Below are positions 1 through 6,024 of a stretch of 11,700 nt of DNA, one piece after another. The notes under the pieces were generated by a model, which was not told where the DNA came from, made no database searches, and was given only the letters and a program-made list of their open reading frames with translations. Each line of letters opens with the position of its first letter. Position 1 is the first letter of the stretch. The stretch is from JBLHUT01 sp047629975 (GTDB lineage: Bacteria > Pseudomonadota > Alphaproteobacteria > Rhodobacterales > Rhodobacteraceae). Both the position numbers and the translations under genes were made by a program. The DNA lies in the NCBI GenBank assembly GCA_047629975.1, contig JBLHUT010000091.1, positions 1-11,700 of the forward strand. The letters run 5' to 3'.

Positions 1-74
1 TTCGGATTAGCGCCTGTCGTCGCGGAACTTGTGCGCAGAAGGGTTTGTGGCGAAATTTCTCTTGCATAAGCATG

Positions 75-101
75 TTGGGCCTCCCGCAACTGGAAGGTCA
101 A
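75..101 (-). promoter_or_regulatory. Candidate CueR-type promoter/operator facing left
   Basis: Read on the - strand, this stretch has a -35 TTGACC (96-101) followed by TTCCAGTTGCGGGAGGC. It matches the copZ promoter (8848-8870) at 19 of 23 positions in the same register, including an identical TTGACCTTCCA. The right half-site is degenerate (GGGAGG instead of TGGAAG), and the -10 is weak (AACATG at 19-base or CAACAT at 18-base spacing). It points toward the left edge, where a target gene would lie outside the window. Regulation of the rightward propeller gene from the other strand (TTGGGC at 75-80) is also possible. Calling it CueR-regulated is inference from similarity. Confidence 0.45.
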
Positions 102-116
102 TACACCCTTTGCCCA

Positions 117-136
117 TTGATACAATTTGCGACAAA
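117..136. promoter_or_regulatory. Candidate response-regulator box upstream of propeller/two-component operon
   Basis: TTGATACAATTTGCGACAAA has two ACA half-sites spaced 10 bases apart (122-124 and 132-134). The same arrangement, TTGATACA-N6-(G/T)ACAAA, recurs at 3670-3689 before the transpeptidase operon. OmpR-class regulators commonly bind tandem direct repeats with about one helical turn between half-sites, so this could be the target of the regulator encoded at 1491. Only two copies are visible and the motif is short. Confidence 0.3.
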
Positions 137-180
137 GGAAGTTCGGGTCTTTCTGGAAAGATCAATCTACTCTGTGCGCT

Positions 181-1488
181 ATGAAACATGACACGACAGA
201 TCCAATACTAATCCGACGCTCAACCGCGCAGAGCGGTCAAACGGCGTGTGGTTTGTTAGCGGGGATGCTCCTTGCCACGATCATCGCTTTTTCAGGATGG
301 CAGAGTGCGTATGCGCAAACAAGCCCGCCTCTTTTCGAGTCCATCGAGGACGTTGCCCTGCCAGTCGGCGCGGGTGCACATGAGCCGTCGATCGTCCAGC
401 ATGACGGCAAACTGTATCTCAGCTGGATGGAGCATGCCGGGGATCAGGCTGTCGTTATGATGGCAATCCGCGATGGTCAGCAGTGGTCAGAACCACGCAT
501 TGTCCACCAGTCTGCCGACCTCTTTGTCAATTGGGCCGACTATCCTGGCATCGCTGTTTTCCCAAACGGAACCATCGCCGTTCATTGGCTTCGTGAAATC
601 GGTCAGTCGAGTTTTGACTACCGGATCGAGATTGCGTTGTCTGCGGATGGCGGTGTGTCCTGGACGGACCCGCTGATACCTCACGATGACGGCACACTGG
701 CGCAGCATGGATTTGTCTCGATGGTGCCCGTCGGACCGGACAAGTTGGCGGTGGTCTGGCTTGATGGCCGTGCCTATGGACGGGACGCCGAAACCGGATC
801 AGGTTTTCCGGACGCGATGCAATTGCGGGCAACAACGCTCACAGAGGATGGCATCACCGGACCGGACGTTTGGGTGGACCTTCAGACATGCTCGTGCTGT
901 CAAACCAGCGTCACATCAACGGCAAGTGGAACCATCCTGGCGGCTTACCGGGACCGCACGGATGGTGAAATCCGGGATATCTCTGTTGCCCGTCTCGAAG
1001 ACGGAAAATGGCATCCACCAGTTTCGGTCCATCACGACGGATGGGAATTGGCGGGCTGTCCGGTCAACGGGCCTGCAATCTCAGCAGAAGGAGACCGTGT
1101 CGCGGTGGCCTGGTTCACCGGCGCGCAGGACACAGCGGTGGTCAATGTGGCATTCTCGGACGACGCCGGTGTCAGCTTCGAAGATACCGCAAGGGTCGAC
1201 CTGGGTCGTCCGGTGGGCCGTGTTGACCTCAAGATGCTGGAGGACGGCACCGCGATTGTCTCATGGGTTGAATGGAGCGACAACGGCGAGGTTTTGATGC
1301 TCTGCCGCGTTCAGCAAGGTAAGGGTTGCACGGTGCGCGAAACGCTGGCGATCAACACCGCAGGCGCGTCCATCAATTTTCCCAAGCTCGCAAAGCTCGA
1401 CCGCGACATTTATGTCGTCTGGACCCGGCCGGTTGATGCCGGAGATACGCTTGCGATGCGCCGCGCGACTTTAGCCCGGGAAGACTAA
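181..1488 (+). CDS. Exported Asp-box (sialidase-like) beta-propeller protein with CSCC motif
   Basis: 435 residues from the ATG at 181. The N-terminus has a long, arginine-containing leader, a hydrophobic core and a signal-peptidase site AYA|Q near residues 43-46, so the protein should be periplasmic or exported. An in-frame ATG at 265 gives a shorter, more typical signal peptide, and a TTG at 127 is also open. Neither 181 nor 265 has a convincing ribosome site, so the start is uncertain. Asp-box motifs (S-x-D-x-G-x-x-W/F) occur at about residues 154-161 and 326-333, typical of BNR/sialidase propeller blades. No clear sialidase FRIP arginine motif is seen, so enzyme activity is doubtful. A C-S-C-C cluster at 237-240, His284-His285 and Cys293 in a GCPVNGP motif could bind metal or form disulfides. 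It leads a tight operon with the two-component genes (2-base gap). A role in copper binding or sensing is inference from context. Confidence 0.75.
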   Translation: MKHDTTDPILIRRSTAQSGQTACGLLAGMLLATIIAFSGWQSAYAQTSPPLFESIEDVALPVGAGAHEPSIVQHDGKLYLSWMEHAGDQAVVMMAIRDGQQWSEPRIVHQSADLFVNWADYPGIAVFPNGTIAVHWLREIGQSSFDYRIEIALSADGGVSWTDPLIPHDDGTLAQHGFVSMVPVGPDKLAVVWLDGRAYGRDAETGSGFPDAMQLRATTLTEDGITGPDVWVDLQTCSCCQTSVTSTASGTILAAYRDRTDGEIRDISVARLEDGKWHPPVSVHHDGWELAGCPVNGPAISAEGDRVAVAWFTGAQDTAVVNVAFSDDAGVSFEDTARVDLGRPVGRVDLKMLEDGTAIVSWVEWSDNGEVLMLCRVQQGKGCTVRETLAINTAGASINFPKLAKLDRDIYVVWTRPVDAGDTLAMRRATLARED

Positions 1489-1490
1489 CG

Positions 1491-2219
1491 ATGTCAGCGC
1501 CGCCCCATATCCTTGTCGTTGATGACCACGCGGAAATCCGGCGGTCGATCACCCGTTACCTCGAGAAAAACGGATTGCGTGCGACGGGAGCCGGGGACAC
1601 AACGGAAATGGACGCGCGGCTGGCACAACACGCAATCGATTTGATCGTTCTCGACATCATGATGCCAGGAGAAGACGGGCTTGCGGCCTGCGCCAGACTG
1701 CGGCGCGCCGAACTGATGACACCGATCCTGATGTTGACTGCACTTGGCGAAGACGACGACCGGATCAAGGGACTGGACACGGGCGCGGACGACTACCTTG
1801 CCAAACCGTTTAACCCGCGTGAACTGCTGGCACGGATCAACGCGATCCTGCGTCGTGCAGGTGAGCCGCCGCCCCCGCACGGAGGGAGCTTCGCAGGCAA
1901 GCAGGTGAAGTTCTCCGGGATCACATTCGACCATGATGCCGGTCACGTAATTGCCCCCGATGGCACGACAACGACACTGACAACAGCGGAAGCCAAACTG
2001 CTTCTGGTGTTTCTGGAACGTCCGCGTGCCGTGATCAACCGGGACGATCTGCTTGAATTGAGTGCTGGACGCTCTGCCGGACCATTGGACCGAACAATCG
2101 ACAATCAGGTGTCGCGGCTTCGGCGAAAAATCGAACCCGATGTGTTGCGGCCACGCATAATCTCGACCGTGCGGAATGGGGGCTATTGCCTGAACTGCGA
2201 TCTGGAAATGGACCCGTGA
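1491..2219 (+). CDS. OmpR/PhoB-family response regulator, probably copper-responsive
   Basis: 242 residues. The N-terminal receiver domain (about 5-120) has the acidic pair Asp11/Asp12, phospho-acceptor Asp55 in LIVLDIMMPGEDG, Thr83 and Lys105 in the KPF motif, so all residues needed for phosphorylation are present. The C-terminal winged helix (about 140-238) carries the usual LTTAEAKLL start, the recognition-helix region NQVSRLRRKIE and the RNGGYCL wing. The ATG at 1491 follows the propeller stop by 2 bases, with GGGAAG at 1478-1483 as ribosome site. The stop codon overlaps the kinase ATG. It should be a DNA-binding transcription factor activated by the kinase at 2219. A role like CopR/CusR is inferred from the neighbouring copper operon. 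Candidate target boxes are at 117-136 and 3670-3689. Confidence 0.93.
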   Translation: MSAPPHILVVDDHAEIRRSITRYLEKNGLRATGAGDTTEMDARLAQHAIDLIVLDIMMPGEDGLAACARLRRAELMTPILMLTALGEDDDRIKGLDTGADDYLAKPFNPRELLARINAILRRAGEPPPPHGGSFAGKQVKFSGITFDHDAGHVIAPDGTTTTLTTAEAKLLLVFLERPRAVINRDDLLELSAGRSAGPLDRTIDNQVSRLRRKIEPDVLRPRIISTVRNGGYCLNCDLEMDP

Positions 2220-3673
2220 TGCGAATGGGGTTTCGAACGCAGATCGCAATTTTGGTTGTGTCTGTTCTTTTTGTGGCTCAGGTCGCGGGGCTTTGGCTTT
2301 TTGTCGATGAACGGTCGCTTGCGGTTCAAGCCGCAATCGGGACCGAGGCTGCTGGCCGGGCGGCAAATGTGGCGCGACTGATTGAAGAAGCCCCGACCGA
2401 GTTGCACGACGGGATCATTGCCGCCGCGAATTCACCGCTTGTGCGCTTTGAACTCTCGGACAGCCCCGCCGCGACACATACGCATTATGATGAGAACGCA
2501 GACGTGGGGGCCCGAATACGAGCGTTGCTGAACGATGGGTACACACGGGATATCCGGGTAGAGGTGCATGAAATCGAACAAGGGCTTTTGCCGCTGCCGA
2601 ACCTCTCGCCGGAGATGGCTGTAATGCATGCCGAGATGATGCAGGGAACGCTGGCTGCTATCGAGATGGAATTGTCCATCGCAATTGCCGGCGGGCGCTG
2701 GCTGAATGTTGGCACGCGGTTCGAGCGGCCACCGATTCAATGGTCGTGGTCGGCGACGTTGTCCTTTGTGCTGACAACGGCTGTGCTGTTGTTGGCCATC
2801 TTCTGGTTTCTCCTGACACGCTTGACGCGTCCGTTGAACGAGCTTGCCCTGGCCGCCGAGGAATTGGGCCGTGGTGGCGGGCAGGGACCTATTGCGCCGG
2901 TTGGTCCGCAGGAAGTTCGGGACCTGACAACGGCATTCAATAATATGCAGGCCCGACTGGCACGATTTGTCACGGACCGGACTCAAATGCTTGCCGCCCT
3001 GGCCCATGATCTGAGAACGCCACTCACGGCACTGCGTGTGCGTGCTGAAATGGTCGAAGACCCGGAAACAAAGGAAGGCATTGCCGCATCTCTCGAAGAG
3101 ATGCAGGATATGGTCGAGGCAACACTCGCCTATGCACGGGGCGTTGGACAAGACGAACAGATGCAAGGTATCGAGATCGCGAGGTTCTTGTCTGATATTC
3201 AGGGAAGTACGCCTGAGAAAATAGACCTGAAGCGTGGGCCGGAGGTGATGGTCCAGATTAAACCCAAAGCCATGCGCAGAGCGGTGCGCAATCTTGTCGA
3301 GAACGCGCATCGCTATGGGCGCCACCCCGAACTTTCGTGGCGGGTTTCGGACGATACCGTTGACGTTTTCATCGACGATTCCGGACCCGGAATTCCTGAA
3401 GACCGGATCGGAGAGGTCTTTCAACCCTATCTGCGACTTGAACAGTCGCGCTCTTTGAAAACAGGGGGGCATGGGTTGGGCTTGCCAATCGCCCGCAGCA
3501 TCGTACTGGCGCATGGGGGGTCGATCACATTGTCCAATCGTGCCGCAGGCGGGCTGCGCGCGCATGTGGCTTTACCGCTTGCTCCGGGAGGTGCGATCGA
3601 GCCACGTGCCCCGGGGGGGCGGATCAAGGCGGCTCCCACAAGGCTTGAGCAGATCCGCAGCAGGCAGCTTTGA
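2219..3673 (+). CDS. Membrane sensor histidine kinase (HAMP, HisKA, HATPase)
   Basis: 484 residues from the ATG at 2219, which overlaps the regulator stop by one base; GGAAA at 2204-2208 is the ribosome site. An upstream TTG in frame lies inside the regulator gene and is less likely. Order: transmembrane helix about 5-29, periplasmic region about 30-174, second transmembrane helix about 177-200, HAMP linker, dimerisation/phosphoacceptor H-box LAHDLRTPL with His263, N-box NLVENAHRYG (Asn358, Asn362), G1 box DDSGPG (about 386-391) and G2 box GGHGLGLP (about 417-424). It should autophosphorylate on His263 and phosphorylate Asp55 of the regulator at 1491. The periplasmic domain holds His87, His89 and a Met/His cluster MAVMHAEMM (133-141), plausible soft-metal ligands. 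Copper as the signal is inference from this and from context. The C-terminal tail after about residue 455 is Arg/Pro/Gly-rich and probably disordered. Confidence 0.93.
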   Translation: MRMGFRTQIAILVVSVLFVAQVAGLWLFVDERSLAVQAAIGTEAAGRAANVARLIEEAPTELHDGIIAAANSPLVRFELSDSPAATHTHYDENADVGARIRALLNDGYTRDIRVEVHEIEQGLLPLPNLSPEMAVMHAEMMQGTLAAIEMELSIAIAGGRWLNVGTRFERPPIQWSWSATLSFVLTTAVLLLAIFWFLLTRLTRPLNELALAAEELGRGGGQGPIAPVGPQEVRDLTTAFNNMQARLARFVTDRTQMLAALAHDLRTPLTALRVRAEMVEDPETKEGIAASLEEMQDMVEATLAYARGVGQDEQMQGIEIARFLSDIQGSTPEKIDLKRGPEVMVQIKPKAMRRAVRNLVENAHRYGRHPELSWRVSDDTVDVFIDDSGPGIPEDRIGEVFQPYLRLEQSRSLKTGGHGLGLPIARSIVLAHGGSITLSNRAAGGLRAHVALPLAPGGAIEPRAPGGRIKAAPTRLEQIRSRQL

Positions 3674-3689
3674 TACATATCCTTACAAA
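3670..3689. promoter_or_regulatory. Second copy of candidate response-regulator box, before transpeptidase operon
   Basis: TTGATACATATCCTTACAAA overlaps the kinase stop codon and lies 80 bases before the transpeptidase ATG. It shares TTGATACA and the ACAAA end, at identical spacing, with 117-136; 14 of 20 positions match. ACA half-sites are 10 bases apart (3675-3677, 3685-3687). It would suit a regulator site driving the copper operon. No clear -10/-35 pair was found next to it. Confidence 0.3.
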
Positions 3690-3700
3690 AATCCGGACCT

Positions 3701-3712
3701 CGAAACGTTTCG
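3701..3712. repeat. Perfect 12-base palindrome in intergenic spacer
   Basis: CGAAACGTTTCG is self-complementary over all 12 bases. It sits in the 96-base gap between the kinase and the transpeptidase. With no loop and no following T-run it does not look like an intrinsic terminator. A dimeric regulator site is possible, but nothing visible names the protein. Confidence 0.4.
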
Positions 3713-3744
3713 TCAATCCATGAAATTCGATAGCAAACAAAGTG

Positions 3745-3756
3745 TTCAATATTGAA
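3745..3756. repeat. Perfect 12-base AT-rich palindrome upstream of transpeptidase
   Basis: TTCAATATTGAA is fully self-complementary and ends just before the AGAGG ribosome site at 3758-3762. It could be an operator for the downstream operon or affect its translation start. Chance occurrence cannot be excluded. Confidence 0.4.
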
Positions 3757-3757
3757 T

Positions 3758-3762
3758 AGAGG
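3758..3762 (+). promoter_or_regulatory. Ribosome binding site choosing the transpeptidase start
   Basis: AGAGG, 7 bases before the ATG at 3770, supports that start over the in-frame TTG at 3752, which lies inside the TTCAATATTGAA palindrome and has no ribosome site. Confidence 0.6.
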
Positions 3763-3769
3763 TAGGCTC

Positions 3770-4342
3770 ATGCTGGAACGAAACCGATCTTCCCTAACGC
3801 GGCGAGATTTCGCACGCGGACTTGGCGCAACGATGATTTTTGCACCGTCCCTGGCCAGAGCCGAGGTAACAGAGCCGGTGCGGCGCAATGTTTCGTCGTT
3901 CCGCACCCATGCGTGGCAGGATCATTTCGACACGCTCGGCGTCGGTTTGGTCATTTCCGACACCGCGTCGAAGATGCTTCAGCACTGGACTGCCGATGGC
4001 GAGATGCGGCTCTACCCGACGTCTGTCCCTTTATCCGAGGAATTGACGCGGCTTGGGTACACAGAAGTTGTGGAAAAGCGTAAGAACCCCGGCTGGGCTC
4101 CGACGCCATCCATGCGCGAGCGCAACCCTGAGTGGCCCGCCAGAATTCCGGGCGGCGATCCAACCAACCCCCTGGGAACGCGGGCTCTGTATCTGTCGTG
4201 GCAATATTACCGGATTCACGGCACACAAGACACGCGCAAAATTGGTCGCCGTTCATCCAACGGGTGTATCGGCTTGTTCAATGAGCACATCGAAGAGGTG
4301 TTTGACCGCGTCCCCGTTGGCACAAAAGTCAAGTTGATCTGA
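3770..4342 (+). CDS. L,D-transpeptidase (YkuD domain) with Tat-like signal
   Basis: 190 residues. YkuD enzymes form 3-3 cross-links in peptidoglycan or attach proteins to it, using a catalytic cysteine in the periplasm. The signature HGT...GRRSSNGCIGL is present, with His150 and catalytic Cys166, and the domain fills about residues 50-190. The leader has a twin-arginine motif TRRDFAR (10-16), a short hydrophobic stretch and a cleavage site ARA|E at about 31, so Tat export is likely. Sec export is more usual for this family. It is the first gene of the copper operon and its stop overlaps the ATG of the next cytochrome by one base. Copper is known to inhibit L,D-transpeptidases of Escherichia coli through the active-site cysteine. 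A copper-induced, perhaps copper-tolerant, cell-wall enzyme is therefore a reasonable inference. Confidence 0.92.
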   Translation: MLERNRSSLTRRDFARGLGATMIFAPSLARAEVTEPVRRNVSSFRTHAWQDHFDTLGVGLVISDTASKMLQHWTADGEMRLYPTSVPLSEELTRLGYTEVVEKRKNPGWAPTPSMRERNPEWPARIPGGDPTNPLGTRALYLSWQYYRIHGTQDTRKIGRRSSNGCIGLFNEHIEEVFDRVPVGTKVKLI

Positions 4343-4782
4343 TGGGGCGCTATTCAATCGTCGCGGTCGCAATTGCAGCAATTCTTGGCCTTGGTTTCTG
4401 GTGGACAGGACCCGATGTTGCCGATGTGGCATCCGGCGTGGACGGCACGGGAACCGCTGGTGCGGCTTTGGTCGAGGTCGTGGTGCCCGAAACGTTCTCG
4501 GTCAACGCTCAGGTCGGCAAACTGGCTTTCGAGGTCAAATGTGCGGCCTGCCACGGTGCAAATGCGGCCGGGCAGGACGGCGTCGCACCCCCCTTGGTGC
4601 ATAAAATATATGAACCCGGCCACCACGGTGATGCATCCTTTCTTTTGGCCGCCAAGAATGGGGTGCGCGCGCATCACTGGCCATTCGGAAATATGCCCCC
4701 GGTCGTGGGCGTAACGGACGGCGATGTGAAAATGATCGTGGCCTATGTGCGCGAACTTCAGCGGGCGAATGGCATAAACTGA
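4342..4782 (+). CDS. Membrane-anchored class I cytochrome c (first of two)
   Basis: 146 residues. An N-terminal hydrophobic helix (about 4-22, FWWTGP end) without an obvious cleavage site suggests an uncleaved anchor with the haem domain in the periplasm. The haem-binding motif is CAACH (Cys67, Cys70, His71) and the likely distal ligand is Met118 in FGNMPPV, a typical mono-haem fold of about 85 residues. Extra histidines (PGHHGD, RAHHW) surround the haem domain and could bind metal. The ATG overlaps the transpeptidase stop by one base, and a 27-base gap with its own ribosome site leads to copC. The probable role is electron transfer, perhaps accepting electrons from copper oxidation in the envelope. 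The partner is not shown by the sequence. Confidence 0.9.
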   Translation: MGRYSIVAVAIAAILGLGFWWTGPDVADVASGVDGTGTAGAALVEVVVPETFSVNAQVGKLAFEVKCAACHGANAAGQDGVAPPLVHKIYEPGHHGDASFLLAAKNGVRAHHWPFGNMPPVVGVTDGDVKMIVAYVRELQRANGIN

Positions 4783-4809
4783 CACTGCAAACAGGCTAAG
4801 GATAATCTT

Positions 4810-5154
4810 ATGAGATATAAAATCGGGCTCGCGATATTAATGGTGCTGGTTGGAACAAGTGCGTTTGCGCATTCCAAGAAGGAAGGCATGACGCCTGCCG
4901 ATGGTGCGGTTGTTGAGACAATTCCCGAAAGCATTGAATTGCGTTTCAATGACGGGATGCGGTTGACAAAGGTCGAAATGACCCACGCAGACACTTATGC
5001 CGGACCCTTGGAAATCGGCGCGCAATCTGGTTTCGTGAAGGAATTCTCTTTGCCGTTCGTGCCCATGGGCCCCGGTGTCTATCAGATTGAGTGGCGCGGG
5101 CTTGGTAGCGACGGACATCCGATGAACGGCACCTTTTCGTTTGAGGTAAAGTAA
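4810..5154 (+). CDS. copC: CopC periplasmic copper-binding protein
   Basis: 114 residues with a clear Sec signal peptide, MRYKIGLAILMVLVGTSAFA cleaved before His21. The mature protein therefore begins HSKKEGMTPADG, as in CopC/YobA proteins. Cu(II) ligands of the family are visible: the new N-terminal histidine (His21 of the precursor), Asp101 and His103 in SDGHPMNG. The Met-rich Cu(I) loop of the Pseudomonas CopC type is absent, so this should be a Cu(II)-only CopC. The fold is a small beta-barrel ending in GTFSFEVK. The ribosome site is AAGGA at 4798-4802. copD starts 3 bases after the stop, and the pair is classically co-transcribed. It probably holds Cu(II) in the periplasm and passes it to CopD or the oxidase; transfer is inference. 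Confidence 0.95.
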   Translation: MRYKIGLAILMVLVGTSAFAHSKKEGMTPADGAVVETIPESIELRFNDGMRLTKVEMTHADTYAGPLEIGAQSGFVKEFSLPFVPMGPGVYQIEWRGLGSDGHPMNGTFSFEVK

Positions 5155-5157
5155 AGC

Positions 5158-6024
5158 GTGCCTGATGTTTGGGAACTGGCCGCAATTGCCACCAAGTTTT
5201 TATTGTATCTCGGTGTTCTCACGAGTGGTGGGCTCGTCCTTTGTCATCAAGCGTTTCCAGACCAGATGTCCGGCCTTGAACGTTTTGTCCGCGCTTGGGC
5301 GGCAGGGTTCGGTGCTTTGGCGGTGGCGATGTCGGTTCTGGCATTTTCACTGCGCGGCGGCGTTCTTATGGACGATGTCTCCGGGATGACCGACCCGTCA
5401 ATTCTGGCGCTGCTTTGGGAGACGCCACCGGGAGATGCCTTGCTGCTGCGTCTTCTTGGTCTGGGAGTGATGCTGGTTGGATTGGCTGTGGGTGGACTGT
5501 GGCTTTGGGTTGCGGCCTTCGGGAGCGCCTTGGCGATCTGGAGTTTTTGCGAGATCGGCCATGTCGCAAGCAAGGACCGGCTCTGGTTTCAGGCTGTCTT
5601 GTTCACTCATCTGATCGTTGCCGCGTTCTGGCTTGGTATTTTCTTGCCGCTTCAGAGGCTCTCTCGATCGTCCGGAACACTGGCGCAGGCCGCTGACCTC
5701 GGGCATCGTTTTGGCCAGATTGCGTCTTTTACGGTGCCGTTCCTGGTTGTCGCGGGGGTAATCATGACGTGGCGCCTGGTCGGATCGGTTTCCGCTATGG
5801 TCGGCACAAGCTACGGTTTGATGCTGTTGACAAAAATCGGCGCTGTGGCGGTCCTTCTTGCATTGGGAGCGTTCAACAAGGTGCGACTCGTCCCCGCGCT
5901 GCGCGACGGTGATCCGACGGTCGGGCCGCGGCTGGCGAAATCTATTTCGTTGGAATGGTTTTGCGTCTGGGTCATCTTGCTTGCGACAGCTATTTTCACT
6001 TCAGTTCTGGCGGTGCCAACATGA
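5158..6024 (+). CDS. copD: CopD-family copper membrane protein
   Basis: 288 residues from a GTG start 3 bases after copC, with GAGG at 5143-5146 as ribosome site. About eight hydrophobic helices span nearly the whole protein. The family signature KIGAVAVLLALGAFNKVRLVP is present near residues 227-247 (two overlapping parts: KIGAVAVLLALG and AFNKVRLVP). Histidines at LCHQ (about 30), EIGHVAS (about 135) and FTHLIVA (about 152) lie at helix ends where CopD proteins are thought to hold copper. CopD works with CopC in copper uptake or delivery through the inner membrane; whether it imports copper or acts in detoxification here is not settled by sequence. The last four bases overlap the oxidase start (ATGA). 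Confidence 0.93.
   Translation: MPDVWELAAIATKFLLYLGVLTSGGLVLCHQAFPDQMSGLERFVRAWAAGFGALAVAMSVLAFSLRGGVLMDDVSGMTDPSILALLWETPPGDALLLRLLGLGVMLVGLAVGGLWLWVAAFGSALAIWSFCEIGHVASKDRLWFQAVLFTHLIVAAFWLGIFLPLQRLSRSSGTLAQAADLGHRFGQIASFTVPFLVVAGVIMTWRLVGSVSAMVGTSYGLMLLTKIGAVAVLLALGAFNKVRLVPALRDGDPTVGPRLAKSISLEWFCVWVILLATAIFTSVLAVPT

Noticed and set aside
7..189. 60-residue open frame on the - strand at the left edge
   Set aside because: No ribosome site or recognisable motif, and it covers the CueR-type site and the repeat box, which argue for non-coding DNA. A leftward partial frame starting at 74 or 67 was also seen but begins at or upstream of the expected transcription start.
1494..2366. 290-residue open frame on the - strand opposite the response regulator
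   Set aside because: Antisense shadow of a clear regulator gene in high-GC DNA; the translation shows no domain or signal.
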